DNA from: Chloroflexota bacterium
GTDB lineage: Bacteria > Chloroflexota > Dehalococcoidia > Lucifugimonadales > Lucifugimonadaceae
Length of the DNA: 44,005 bases
Assembly (NCBI GenBank): GCA_022567135.1
Contig: JADFHP010000005.1
Span: 1 to 44,005 of the forward strand
Reading direction: 5' to 3'
Below, in pieces: positions 22,845 to 31,222 of this stretch. The first letter of the stretch is position 1. Every line of letters starts with the position of its first letter. A model generated the notes under the pieces. It was not told the origin of the DNA. It searched no databases and saw nothing but the letters and a program-made list of their open reading frames with translations. The translations under genes were made by a program, and so were the position numbers.

Positions 22845-23759
22845 CTAAATAATCTTGTCCGCCAACCCGCCTTCGGTAAGCCAGTAGAAGACTATGTAAC
22901 CGCCCGCTACCAGAAGTAGCACGGACGAGATCGTGTTGGTATGCGGGAGAATCTTTTTCAGACCTGTGGCCACCTGGTTCTGGGCCATCGCCAGGCTCAG
23001 CGTGAGCACGGTTATGACGAAAGACATGCCGAGCGCATATACGAAGAACTGGCCCGCCGCGTCAATGAACGTCCCGGTGGCAAGCGACGAGCTAATCAGG
23101 GCGATGAAGATCGGCAGCGTGCAACTCAAAGATGCGGTGGCGTAACTCAGGCCGAAGAGAAAGTAGCCCTTCATCGAGGCGTCTCTCGGATCACCGATCC
23201 TACTCGCCGTCTGAGTGGCGAACGATGTGTAGAGCTTGCCACCGGACATGATGTAACCGCCGACGATCGTCAGAACGGCGCCGACGCCGAGTCCTATCCA
23301 CGGGAACCAGTCGACGATGGACTGGGCGCCCGCCGAAATGACGATGCCCGCGGTGCCAAACAGGACTACGAAGCCCATTCCGACCGCAACACTGACAGTG
23401 CTCGCCTTGAAAAGCCGTTTCGTGAGATTGGGCCGCTGCTCCCTGGCGTCCTGCGTGCCGACGTACAGTCCCAGATAGGCCGGGAGCATCATGAACCCGC
23501 ACGGATTCACCGTGGAAACCATTCCCGCTGCGAAAGCGAAGCCGAACGGCAACGCATCGCCGAAGTTGCCCAGGAAGTTGGATGTGCTGGAGGAGGCGTT
23601 CAGTATGCCCCCGACAGCCGAGTTGCCGCCGCTGCCGACGATGATCCCCGCCACCACCGCGCTTACAAGCACGGCGACGGCCAACAGATAGGGCAGGACG
23701 TTGTTCGCTCGCAGCCGCTGTAGCTGCTCTACGGACTCCAGATTAGCTGTGGCAGCCAA
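22845..23759 (-). CDS. ccdA: CcdA/DsbD-type membrane thiol-disulphide transporter
   Basis: CcdA passes electrons across the membrane to keep apocytochrome c thiols reduced. The protein (304 residues) has several helices with the two reactive cysteines in STVNPCGFMMLPAYL (Cys87) and ATASLSCTLPIF (Cys213). An extra N-terminal helix (about 21-42) and a Gly/Ser-rich loop precede the core. TTG 23759 is used, with GAGG 5 nt upstream. There is no neighbouring thioredoxin-like TlpA/ResA. The function fits the ccm cluster at 10400-13773, about 9 kb away. Confidence 0.88.
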   Translation of the reverse strand: MAATANLESVEQLQRLRANNVLPYLLAVAVLVSAVVAGIIVGSGGNSAVGGILNASSSTSNFLGNFGDALPFGFAFAAGMVSTVNPCGFMMLPAYLGLYVGTQDAREQRPNLTKRLFKASTVSVAVGMGFVVLFGTAGIVISAGAQSIVDWFPWIGLGVGAVLTIVGGYIMSGGKLYTSFATQTASRIGDPRDASMKGYFLFGLSYATASLSCTLPIFIALISSSLATGTFIDAAGQFFVYALGMSFVITVLTLSLAMAQNQVATGLKKILPHTNTISSVLLLVAGGYIVFYWLTEGGLADKII

Positions 23760-24208
23760 CCGAACCTCTTTCGTAAAGGGCGCAAAGGGCGAGTTCCGGC
23801 AGCCTCGCCTTACTCATCCCTTATGAACAGTATCTTCTATCCGTCCCGGCCGTGGCGTAGCTGGGAAGCACCGGGAAAACGAGGCCCGGACTTGATCGCG
23901 TCTGGGCTCCCAGTTCGATGTCCGCGATCCGGCACGGGCGCGAAATCCGAACGTGAACGCGGCTATCAGCACCCTCCGCCTGCCCCGGGCGTCCGATTCT
24001 CACTTTGCTACCGGGCTCCTTACCTCATTACGATCATGGGTGGCGTTTGGCTTTGGCCGCACGCTTTAGCCCGTCTGGGCCAAAACCTTTTTCGACCGGC
24101 GCGTCAGCTCCGGTCAGATATGTGTTAGCGCGCGGGACCAGAATTCGGGCCGAAGCCTGGAACCGCCCTGGAACCCCTTCATTACCCCAAGCTCCGGGAC
24201 CGGCAGCA
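23760..24208. other. Divergent gap between ccdA and luxR-type gene
   Basis: This gap of about 450 bp lies between the ccdA start (minus) and the proposed luxR start (plus). Stem-forming stretches are numerous (CCCGG/CCGGG near 23847-23878) and a terminator-like hairpin lies at 24049-24092. No convincing promoter or ORF was found. The luxR reading frame stays open back to 24005, so part of this gap could be coding. Confidence 0.4.
24049..24092 (+). terminator. Terminator-like hairpin upstream of the luxR-type gene
   Basis: GGCTTTGGCC (24049-24058) pairs with GGCCAAAACC (24078-24087) with one mismatch, followed by five T (24088-24092). Within the loop, GCCC-GTCT-GGGC (24069-24080) forms a competing smaller hairpin. 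No plus-strand gene ends just upstream (ccdA is divergent), so this may be a leader attenuator. Confidence 0.45.
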
Positions 24209-24919
24209 TTGACTTCAAGCAGCGTTCGATCAACGCCGATTCAGCCCTATCTGGTCCCTCCGGCGGAGGCCCAGAGCACCCGCACCCGCGTCGCGGTTTT
24301 TCTTCCGAACGATAGCGATGGAGCCATGATCTCATCCTGGATGACGATGTCGCGCGACATCGACCTGATCGGCAATGCGAGAGCCAGAAGAGACGTGGCC
24401 GTGGACGTGGTCATTTCAACGCTTGTCCCGAGTCGCGACGGCAGCCATTTGCCCGAGAACATGCCACACCGCGCCGCCCGCTTGATTATCGCCGGCCCGC
24501 CTGCCGACGATGAGAGACTGGTGGACGCGGCCAGAAACGGCGCATGGGCGTATTGCCCGCTGGACGCTCCACCGCAGGAACTCACAGTGACGGTGCGGCG
24601 CGTACATGCCGGAGAGTGCCCGCTGCTGGCCGAGATTTCGCGGCGCCCCGCAGCAGCGGCCGCCACGCTTGCCATGCTTGCCGGGAGCGGGAGTTCCTCC
24701 CCCATCCCGAACCGCCTGCCGAACCCCCTCACTGAACGCGAAAAAGGGATCCTCACCGCCGTCAGCGACGGCGCGAGCAGCCGCGAAATAGCGGCAACTC
24801 TTGGCCTTACGGACCAGACAATACGGAACTACATGACCGCGCTGCTCCAGAAAATCGGCGCACGCACGCGCGGGCAGGCCGCTGCGCTAGCGCTGCGCAA
24901 CGGATGGCTCGAGGGCTGA
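24209..24919 (+). CDS. LuxR-family regulator with degenerate receiver domain
   Basis: The C-terminal part is a clear LuxR helix-turn-helix: NPLTEREKGILTAVSDG, SSREIAATLGLTDQTIRNYM, LLQKIGARTR. The N-terminal part follows the NarL/FixJ receiver layout (RVAVFLPNDSDG, RLIIAGPPADDERLVDAARNGAWAY, PPQELTVTVRRVHAGE). It lacks the acidic pair, the phospho-acceptor Asp and the conserved Lys, which is replaced in CPLDAPP. It is therefore probably not phosphorylated. From TTG 24209 it has 236 residues. The frame is open back to TTG 24005, and no start has a good ribosome binding site, so the N-terminus is uncertain. Confidence 0.75.
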   Translation: MTSSSVRSTPIQPYLVPPAEAQSTRTRVAVFLPNDSDGAMISSWMTMSRDIDLIGNARARRDVAVDVVISTLVPSRDGSHLPENMPHRAARLIIAGPPADDERLVDAARNGAWAYCPLDAPPQELTVTVRRVHAGECPLLAEISRRPAAAAATLAMLAGSGSSSPIPNRLPNPLTEREKGILTAVSDGASSREIAATLGLTDQTIRNYMTALLQKIGARTRGQAAALALRNGWLEG

Positions 24920-24979
24920 TCGCGGCGCCCTGAGACGGATTCCGCACCCCGCCCAAACGACCGCTCAGGACCCCCGCTG

Positions 24980-24988
24980 TGCTATACT
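24980..24988 (+). promoter_or_regulatory. Extended -10 promoter candidate for rpsB operon
   Basis: TGC followed by TATACT (24983-24988) is an extended -10 element with no good -35. Transcription would start near 24995, about 125 nt before rpsB. It lies between the luxR-type stop (24919) and a T6 tract at 25022. Confidence 0.5.
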
Positions 24989-25003
24989 TCCCGATGCTCT
25001 CGA

Positions 25004-25027
25004 CCGGTTGCCGGCCGGGGGTTTTTT
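25004..25027 (+). terminator. Hairpin with T6 tract upstream of rpsB
   Basis: CCGG (25004-25007) can pair with CCGG at 25011-25014 or 25015-25018, followed by GGG and TTTTTT (25022-25027). It may be the terminator of the luxR-type gene. If the extended -10 at 24983 is real, it is a leader attenuator of the rpsB operon. The stem is short, so stability is uncertain. Confidence 0.4.
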
Positions 25028-25119
25028 GCGCGCGCATGCGAGCATCTCTTTCGAATTACCCGGGCGGAGCGCTCGGTCAACGCACTTAGTCAACGGCATG
25101 GAACCAGAAGGCGACATTA

Positions 25120-26352
25120 ATGACGCAAGCGGTAGAAGCCACTCCGACGCCAGAGCAGGCGCCAGAGCCAGAGCCACAACAGGAGGCTGAGCAGCAGCTA
25201 ACAGTGAGGTCACTCCTGGAAGCTGGTGTCCACATCGGCCACCCAACCAAGCGCTGGCATCCCAAGATGCAGCCCTACATTTATCAGAAGCGGCAAAAGA
25301 TCCACATCCTGAATCCTCAGATAACCCTGAAACACATTGAGATCGCTGCGGAATTCGTAACGGAACTGACTTCCGGCGGCGGCAGCATACTGTTCGTCGG
25401 CACCAAGAAGCAGGCGGAAATCGTCATAGCAGAGGAAGCGGTCCGATGCGGCTCCATGTATGTGAACCGCCGATGGCTCGGCGGCCTCATGACCAACTTC
25501 CAGACCATCCAGACGCGGATCGATTATCTGGTAAGGCTGGAAGAGAGCATCGCGAAGGGTGAACTGCACACCACGACAAAACGCGAGGCCCAGCGCGCCG
25601 CAACGGAGGTTCGACGCCTCAATAACTACCTCGGCGGCATCAAGACCATGACGAAACTCCCAGACGCAATCTACGTCGTGGACATCATCAAGGAATCGAT
25701 CGCCATTGCCGAGGCCAAACGCCTTGGCATAAAGATCGTCGCAATGGTCGATACCAACTGTGATCCAACCGGAATCGATTACCTGATACCGAGCAACGAT
25801 GACGCAAGCCGCGCGATCAGCATCATTACCCGGCGGATTTCGAATGCGGTGCTGGCCGGCCAGGAGCGGCATCGGATGGCAGAAGAAGAGCGGCTGGCCG
25901 CCGAAACCGAGATCGAAGAACTGGAAGCGCAGGCCCGCGAGGCCGCGCAGACGGCCGCCGCCGCACGCCACGCGGAAGCCGCGGCAGCAGCAGCAGCAGA
26001 AGCCGAGAGCGCAACTGAGTCAAAGTCCAAGCCCGAAGCGAAGGCCACTCCTGAGCCAGAAGCCGAGAGCGCAGCTGAGTCAAAGTCCAAGCCCGAAGCA
26101 AAGGCCACTCCTGAGCCAGAAGCCGAGGCTGCTCCAGAACCTGAGCCCGAAGCAGAGGCCACCCCGGAGCTCGAGGCCGAGGCTGCTCCGGAGCCTGAGC
26201 CTGAAGCCAGGCCCACTCCTGAGCTAGATGCCGGGGCTGCCCAGGAACCTGAGGCCGAGCCGGAGTCCGATGCGAAGATGGACGCCGAACCGTCCCAATC
26301 TGACGATACTTCCGACGACGCTGCGTCGGACGATGAGAAAGACAACTCCTAA
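25120..26352 (+). CDS. rpsB: 30S ribosomal protein S2 with long acidic tail
   Basis: S2 binds the 16S rRNA/S1 side of the small subunit. The core spans about residues 27-250: LLEAGVHIGHPTKRWHPKM, ILFVGTKKQAE, VNRRWLGGLMTNFQTI, LGGIKTMTKLPDAIYVVD and NCDPTGIDYLIPSNDDASRA. Before it lies an Ala/Glu/Pro-rich leader of about 26 residues. After it comes about 160 residues of Glu/Ala/Pro-rich tail, giving 410 residues against the usual 230-270. The tail contains two 20-residue repeats (295-334) and two 18-residue repeats (335-370). ATG 25120 follows a weak ribosome binding site. It heads the operon rpsB-tsf-pyrH-frr. Confidence 0.95.
   Translation: MTQAVEATPTPEQAPEPEPQQEAEQQLTVRSLLEAGVHIGHPTKRWHPKMQPYIYQKRQKIHILNPQITLKHIEIAAEFVTELTSGGGSILFVGTKKQAEIVIAEEAVRCGSMYVNRRWLGGLMTNFQTIQTRIDYLVRLEESIAKGELHTTTKREAQRAATEVRRLNNYLGGIKTMTKLPDAIYVVDIIKESIAIAEAKRLGIKIVAMVDTNCDPTGIDYLIPSNDDASRAISIITRRISNAVLAGQERHRMAEEERLAAETEIEELEAQAREAAQTAAAARHAEAAAAAAAEAESATESKSKPEAKATPEPEAESAAESKSKPEAKATPEPEAEAAPEPEPEAEATPELEAEAAPEPEPEARPTPELDAGAAQEPEAEPESDAKMDAEPSQSDDTSDDAASDDEKDNS
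26002..26121 (+). repeat. Two 60-bp tandem repeats inside rpsB
   Basis: The units 26002-26061 and 26062-26121 differ at only two positions I could see. Each encodes 20 residues of the form AESxxESKSKPEAKATPEPE. The near-identity at DNA level shows a recent duplication or repeat slippage in frame. Confidence 0.9.
26122..26229 (+). repeat. Two 54-bp tandem repeats inside rpsB
   Basis: The units 26122-26175 and 26176-26229 encode AEAAPEPEPEAEATPELE and AEAAPEPEPEARPTPELD. They are more diverged than the preceding 60-bp pair. Both lie in the acidic tail of S2. Confidence 0.8.
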
Positions 26353-26417
26353 CCGTCGCTGGCCCGCCTCGCGAGAGCGGGGCCGGCACAGACGACAAGA
26401 TGAGATAGGGAACGGAA

Positions 26418-26921
26418 TTGAGCGTTACCGCATCGATGGTCAAAGAACTCCGGGACAAGACCGGCGCCGGCGTCATGGACGCCAAACGCGCCCTGGAGGA
26501 GGCTGACGGGAACCAGGAAAAGGCTTCGGAGATCCTCAAGGAAAAAGGACTGGCGGACGCCGCGAAACGCGCCGGCCGCGAAACATCCGAGGGATTGATC
26601 GAGTCATACATCCACAGTGGAAGCCGAATAGGCGCCATGGTGGAAGTCAATTGCGAGACCGACTTCGTTGCGAGGACTCCGGAGTTCGCAGAGCTGGCGA
26701 ACAACCTGGCGATGCAGATTGCCGCGATGTCACCCCTCTACGTCGACCGTCACTCTGTGCCGGACGATGCCGGGGACGTCGATGACGATCAGTTGCTGCT
26801 GGATCAGGTGTTTATCCGGGATCCGGGAATGACGGTTCGGGAACTGATAGACCAGACCAACGCCAGGACCGGAGAGAACGTCAAGGTGAAGCGATTCTCA
26901 CGCTTCGCGCTTGGAGAATAG
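26418..26921 (+). CDS. tsf: Elongation factor Ts (short form)
   Basis: EF-Ts recycles EF-Tu by catalysing GDP release. The protein is 167 residues, near the length of short Thermus-like EF-Ts. It starts at TTG 26418 ([18 protein letters not shown]), matching the family N-terminus; an AGGG lies 7 nt upstream. The UBA-like domain covers residues 1-50 with [12 protein letters not shown]. The EF-Tu contact region [17 protein letters not shown] is present. One of the two dimerisation subdomains of the long form is absent. The gap after rpsB is 65 bp. Confidence 0.93.
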   Translation: MSVTASMVKELRDKTGAGVMDAKRALEEADGNQEKASEILKEKGLADAAKRAGRETSEGLIESYIHSGSRIGAMVEVNCETDFVARTPEFAELANNLAMQIAAMSPLYVDRHSVPDDAGDVDDDQLLLDQVFIRDPGMTVRELIDQTNARTGENVKVKRFSRFALGE

Positions 26922-26935
26922 ATAAGAGGACGGAA

Positions 26936-27685
26936 GTGTCCGACGGCGCCTACAATCGGATCGTTCTGAAGCTGAGCGGTGAGTCCTTCAAGGGGGCCAG
27001 CGCAGAGGTAATAGACCAGGAAGTGGTCCGCTACATCGCGAGCGAAATCAAGGCGGCATTTGATGAAGGCGCGCAGATCGCCCTGGTTACTGGCGGTGGC
27101 AACATCTGGCGGGGCGCCGATCACGAGTCGATGGGCATGGATCGCGCCGCCGCCGATAGCGCAGGCATGCTGGCCACGGTTATCAACGCACTTGCGCTCC
27201 AGGACTCTCTTGAGAAAGCAGGACTGGAAGTGCGGACTCAGACCTCTATCAATATGCCGACCGTCGCCGAGCCCTATATTCGGCGCAGGGCAATCAGGCA
27301 TCTGGAAAAGAGGCGTGTGGTCATATTCGCCGGCGGAACCGGCGATCCTTACATGTCGACCGACACGGCCGCGGGCCTGCGCGCGCTCGAGATCAACGCC
27401 GACGCCCTGATCATGGCCAAGAACGGCGTCGACGGAATCTATACCGCCGATCCGAATTTGGACGCAGACGCCACGAAAATAGTCCACATGACGCACATCG
27501 AAGCGCTGCGGCGCCGCACCGGAGCGCTGGATAGCACCGCCCTGTCACTCTGCATGGACAACGGCCTGCCTATCGTCGTATTCGATATGCTGCAAAAGGG
27601 AAATCTCCAGAAAGCGATGTCCGGTGACCCCATAGGCACGCTAATATCCGACGCTGCTCCTGCTTATATGGCCGGGGCCGGTTAA
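26936..27685 (+). CDS. pyrH: UMP kinase
   Basis: This 249-residue amino-acid-kinase-fold enzyme phosphorylates UMP to UDP. Motifs are [12 protein letters not shown] (ATP), [13 protein letters not shown], and a UMP-binding region [23 protein letters not shown]. The segment [20 protein letters not shown] and [14 protein letters not shown] are conserved. GTG 26936 is used, with AGAGGA just upstream. It is 14 bp after tsf and belongs to the conserved rpsB-tsf-pyrH-frr cluster. Confidence 0.95.
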   Translation: MSDGAYNRIVLKLSGESFKGASAEVIDQEVVRYIASEIKAAFDEGAQIALVTGGGNIWRGADHESMGMDRAAADSAGMLATVINALALQDSLEKAGLEVRTQTSINMPTVAEPYIRRRAIRHLEKRRVVIFAGGTGDPYMSTDTAAGLRALEINADALIMAKNGVDGIYTADPNLDADATKIVHMTHIEALRRRTGALDSTALSLCMDNGLPIVVFDMLQKGNLQKAMSGDPIGTLISDAAPAYMAGAG

Positions 27686-27759
27686 ACGCATAATTAGCGA
27701 CAGGAATCCCGGACTGCGGATAGCGGAGCCGGGGAGATTGAAAAGACTCGGAGCCTGAC

Positions 27760-28317
27760 ATGACTACCGAAGCTCTCGCGGACGCAAGTTCCCGCATGAA
27801 GGGAGCAGTCGACGCACTGCAACGCGATCTGAATGGCATCCGCACCGGCAGGGCCAATCCTGCGATCGTGGAAAACATCATGGTGGAGTACGGCGGCGCC
27901 ACCTATCCGTTGAATCAGCTCGCGCAGATAGCGGTGGCGGACGCAAGACTGCTCACGATACAACCGTGGGACCCCGCTTCGATCAGTGATATCGAGAAAT
28001 CTATCCAGAGTTCAGATCTGGGCATCATGCCGGGCAACGACGGAAAGCTGATCAGACTGCCAATCCCGCCGCTCACCGAGGAGCGGCGCAAAGAACTGGT
28101 CAGGTCGGTTAAAAAGCGCGTGGAAGACGGAAAAGTGGCGGTGCGGAACGTCCGGCGAGACGTGCAGGATCGTATCCGCAAACTAGAACGCAGTAGCGAT
28201 ATCTCCGAAGATGACGCCCGCCGCGCACAGGGCGACCTGCAAAAAACAACCGACAATGCCGTGGCTGATATAGATGAAGTGAGCAAGCGGAAAGAAGAAG
28301 AGGTTCTTTCTGTCTAG
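27760..28317 (+). CDS. frr: Ribosome recycling factor
   Basis: This 185-residue protein, together with EF-G, splits post-termination ribosomes. The usual regions are MKGAVDALQRDLNGIRTGRANP, YGGATYPLNQLA, LLTIQPWDP and LIRLPIPPLTEERRKELV. The C-terminal part is a long helix (ARRAQGDLQKTTDNAVADID). ATG 27760 has GGAG 6 nt upstream. The gap from pyrH is 74 bp. Confidence 0.95.
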   Translation: MTTEALADASSRMKGAVDALQRDLNGIRTGRANPAIVENIMVEYGGATYPLNQLAQIAVADARLLTIQPWDPASISDIEKSIQSSDLGIMPGNDGKLIRLPIPPLTEERRKELVRSVKKRVEDGKVAVRNVRRDVQDRIRKLERSSDISEDDARRAQGDLQKTTDNAVADIDEVSKRKEEEVLSV

Positions 28318-28390
28318 GTCTGCTCAGGCAACCGGGACACCGGCTCAAGATCGCTTACCACCCGCTAATCTCCGTGAGGAACAAACCCCG

Positions 28391-29152
28391 TTGACAGTCG
28401 CCGACCCCGCAGACCACAACGACACTGGCCCTGCCGTGCCGCCCGGGCCGCAAACCGCGGTTCCGCGCCACGTCGCCATCATCATGGACGGAAATGGCAG
28501 ATGGGCGGAGGCCCGGCAGCAGACGCGTGCCGAGGGCCACAGCGCCGGCGTGGATAACATCCGCCTCGTGCTGAAACACCTTGAGCAACGCGGCGTTGAA
28601 TTCGCAACCGTCTTCGCTTTCTCAACCGAAAACTGGGGACGGCCGCCAGACGAAGTCTCCTTCCTCCTCAATCTTCTGAGAGAGGCGCTCAAGAAAGAAG
28701 TCGAAGACCTCCACCAGAGCAACGTCCGGATACTCCACATGGGCAGGCTGGACGGCCTGCCTCCCGGCTTCCGCGAAGAGATCGCGGCGGCAATCGAGCT
28801 GACGGCGCGGAATACCGGCCTGACGTTCGTCGTCGCCTTCAACTACGGTGGGCGCGCTGAGATCGTTGACGCCGTACGCCGCCTCCTATCCGACGGAATA
28901 TCGATAGACGATCTCGATGAGGAGATGCTGTCCGGGTACCTCGGCTGTCCCGGCGTCCCGGACCCGGACATGGTGATCAGGACCGGCGGGGAGTTCAGGA
29001 TCAGCAACTTCCTGCTCTGGCAGTCGGCCTATAGTGAGTTTTACTCAACACCTGCGCCCTGGCCGGATTTCGATGCGGAAGAGATCGACCGGGCGCTGAC
29101 GGCTTACGCCGGCCGGCAACGGCGCTTCGGTAAGATCCAGACAGCGTCGTAG
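28391..29152 (+). CDS. uppS: Isoprenyl transferase (undecaprenyl diphosphate synthase family)
   Basis: This cis-prenyltransferase makes the long-chain polyprenyl diphosphate used as a cell-envelope sugar carrier. The protein is 253 residues from TTG 28391. IIMDGNGRWAE carries the catalytic Asp33. FAFSTENWGRP and ELTARNTGLTFVVAFNYGGRAEI follow, and the FRISNFLLWQSAYSEFYST motif lies near the C-terminus. The N-terminal 25 residues are low complexity, and the ribosome binding site is distant, so a slightly different start is possible. Confidence 0.93.
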   Translation: MTVADPADHNDTGPAVPPGPQTAVPRHVAIIMDGNGRWAEARQQTRAEGHSAGVDNIRLVLKHLEQRGVEFATVFAFSTENWGRPPDEVSFLLNLLREALKKEVEDLHQSNVRILHMGRLDGLPPGFREEIAAAIELTARNTGLTFVVAFNYGGRAEIVDAVRRLLSDGISIDDLDEEMLSGYLGCPGVPDPDMVIRTGGEFRISNFLLWQSAYSEFYSTPAPWPDFDAEEIDRALTAYAGRQRRFGKIQTAS

Positions 29153-29273
29153 ACATTGGCGGCAATGCCGATGTCCGAGCGGAACTGTATTCACTCCCCT
29201 CATTCCTCCCCACGTCGCAATACCGATCACCCCGGCAATCCCGAGACTGCCAGGCGATTCCGAGAATGACTGA

Positions 29274-30071
29274 GTGCTGAGAACCAGAATCCTGACCTCA
29301 GCGGTGGGTATCCCCATCGTGATCGGCGCGATATGGGTGGGCACGTCCGCGGTCGGCGCTTTGATAATCGTGGCCGCGGGAATCGCCGGCTACGAAATCA
29401 GCAAGATGTCCATACCGCGGATCGGTAATCTGAACATCTTCGTGATGGTAATCCCGCTCGTCATGGCGATAGCCGGCCTGCTCATCGGCCTGGACCGTTT
29501 CGACTGGTCGCTACTTGCCGTCGTCTTCATCGCGGGCGGCATGACCGCGCTCACATTTGAACTGATGAGAATAGTCCACGGAAGGGCGTCCTATCCCGCC
29601 ATTCTAGGCGCCGGCTATATCGGCGCAATGCTGGCCCATGGAGCCCCACTGAGATCCCTTGACAGCTCGGTAGACTGGATACTGACGGCCATACTCATTA
29701 CGTTCGCTACGGACACCGCGGCCTATTTCGTGGGCACGATCTTTGGCAAGAGGCGGCTCGCACCGATAATCAGCCCTTCCAAGACGTGGGAGGGGGCCCT
29801 GGGAGGAGTTGCGGCCGGAACTGCGGCCGCGGTCGGCCTTACCGTGATTCTCGATCTGCCAATCGAGGCGCAGGAAGGCGCAATCATCGGCGTGGCGGCA
29901 TCGGCAGCAGCGGTCGGAGGCGATCTCGTGGAATCGGGATTCAAGCGTCTATCGGGGGTTGAAAACTCAGGCTCGATAATTCCCGGACACGGCGGCGTTC
30001 TGGATAGAATCGACAGCCTTGCGCCGAACTTCGCGGTCGTATACTGGATGGCAATATGGCTCACCCCGTGA
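29274..30071 (+). CDS. cdsA: Phosphatidate cytidylyltransferase
   Basis: This 265-residue membrane enzyme makes CDP-diacylglycerol from phosphatidate and CTP. It starts with MLRTRILTSAVGIPIVIGA (GTG 29274). Near residues 140-175 it shows ATDTAAYFVGTIFGKRRLAP and SPSKTWEGALGG. The C-terminal signature VAASAAAVGGDLVESGFKRL...IIPGHGGVLDRIDSL is complete. Its 3' end overlaps dxr by 16 bp, consistent with a coupled operon. Confidence 0.95.
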   Translation: MLRTRILTSAVGIPIVIGAIWVGTSAVGALIIVAAGIAGYEISKMSIPRIGNLNIFVMVIPLVMAIAGLLIGLDRFDWSLLAVVFIAGGMTALTFELMRIVHGRASYPAILGAGYIGAMLAHGAPLRSLDSSVDWILTAILITFATDTAAYFVGTIFGKRRLAPIISPSKTWEGALGGVAAGTAAAVGLTVILDLPIEAQEGAIIGVAASAAAVGGDLVESGFKRLSGVENSGSIIPGHGGVLDRIDSLAPNFAVVYWMAIWLTP

Positions 30072-31216
30072 GGCGCCTGGCAGTGCTGGGGTCCACAGGT
30101 TCCGTCGGAACCCAGACTCTCGACGTCGTGCGCGCATTCCCCGACCGATTCGATGTCGTCGCGCTCTCCGCGGGACGGAACCTTGAGCTACTCCAGAAGC
30201 AGATCGCCGAATTCGATCCCGAATACGTGCTCTGCGAGGACAGATCCGCACTTCCCTCGCTGGGCGCCAGGCCGTGTGCATCGCTCGAAGATATGGCGAC
30301 CCTGCCGCAGGTGGATATCGTCATGGTCGCCACCGTAGGCGCGGCCGGCCTGAGACCCACCCTGAGAGCGCTGGAGGCAGGTACAACCGTTGCATTGGCC
30401 AACAAAGAGGTCCTCATCATGGCCGGCGATCAGGTCATGGCGGCGAGCCGCCGGTTCGACAATCCCATAATTCCCGTAGACAGCGAGCCATCCGCCATCC
30501 TCCAATGCATGCTCGGCGAGGAAGACGACATTCGGAAACTCATCATCACGGCGTCCGGCGGGGCGTTCAGGGACAAATCACCCGATGAGCTGGCAGCGGT
30601 GACGCCCGAGCAGGCGCTAAAACACCCGACCTGGAAAATGGGCCGCAAGATCACCATAGACTCCGCCACACTGGTCAACAAAGCCTTTGAAGTGATCGAG
30701 GCGCACTGGCTTTTCGATATGCCATACGACCAGATTGACGTGGTCATCCATCGCCAGTCCATCATCCACTCCATGATCGAAACGGCAGACGGAGTGATAA
30801 AAGCGCACCTGGGATCGCCCGACATGCGCTATCCCATCCAGTACGCCCTTTTCTATCCGGAGAGGGTATTCAACCCGGGCCTGAAACCGTTTGACCCGGT
30901 CGAGATCGGCAAACTCACGTTCGAGGCCATGGACCCGAAGCTCTACCCGTGCTTCGAGCTGGCAATCGATATCGGAAGCAGAAAAGGCACCTGGCCGTCT
31001 GCTCTCATGGGGGCCGATGAAGCCGCCGTTGAACTTTTCCTCGCCGGACGCATCAAATTTACGGAAATCCCCCATGTCATCCAGTCCGTAATCGACGATC
31101 ATCAGGCAATCGACAACCCAAACCTGGACGAAATAATCTCAGCAGCCGGCTGGGCTGCCGAAAAAGCCCGCGAAAACGTTGGCGTCTCCCGCCAGGCACC
31201 CGCTCCCCGTTCATAA
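30056..31216 (+). CDS. dxr: 1-deoxy-D-xylulose 5-phosphate reductoisomerase
   Basis: This is the second enzyme of the MEP isoprenoid pathway (NADPH-dependent). The 386-residue protein has the NADPH motif VLGSTGSVGTQTLD, then ALANKEVLIMAG, the metal/substrate region VDSEPSAILQCM, and TASGGAFRD. DSATLVNKAFEVIEAHWLFD and VIHRQSIIHSMIE are also present. ATG 30056 overlaps cdsA. It is followed by rseP after 6 bp. With ispG downstream, two MEP pathway genes are in this operon. Confidence 0.95.
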   Translation: MAHPVRRLAVLGSTGSVGTQTLDVVRAFPDRFDVVALSAGRNLELLQKQIAEFDPEYVLCEDRSALPSLGARPCASLEDMATLPQVDIVMVATVGAAGLRPTLRALEAGTTVALANKEVLIMAGDQVMAASRRFDNPIIPVDSEPSAILQCMLGEEDDIRKLIITASGGAFRDKSPDELAAVTPEQALKHPTWKMGRKITIDSATLVNKAFEVIEAHWLFDMPYDQIDVVIHRQSIIHSMIETADGVIKAHLGSPDMRYPIQYALFYPERVFNPGLKPFDPVEIGKLTFEAMDPKLYPCFELAIDIGSRKGTWPSALMGADEAAVELFLAGRIKFTEIPHVIQSVIDDHQAIDNPNLDEIISAAGWAAEKARENVGVSRQAPAPRS

Positions 31217-31222
31217 AATCTC

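Noticed and set aside
25779-26345. Minus-strand Ser/Ala-rich ORF opposite the S2 tail
   Set aside because: It is the antisense shadow of the rpsB repeat tail, with low-complexity composition.
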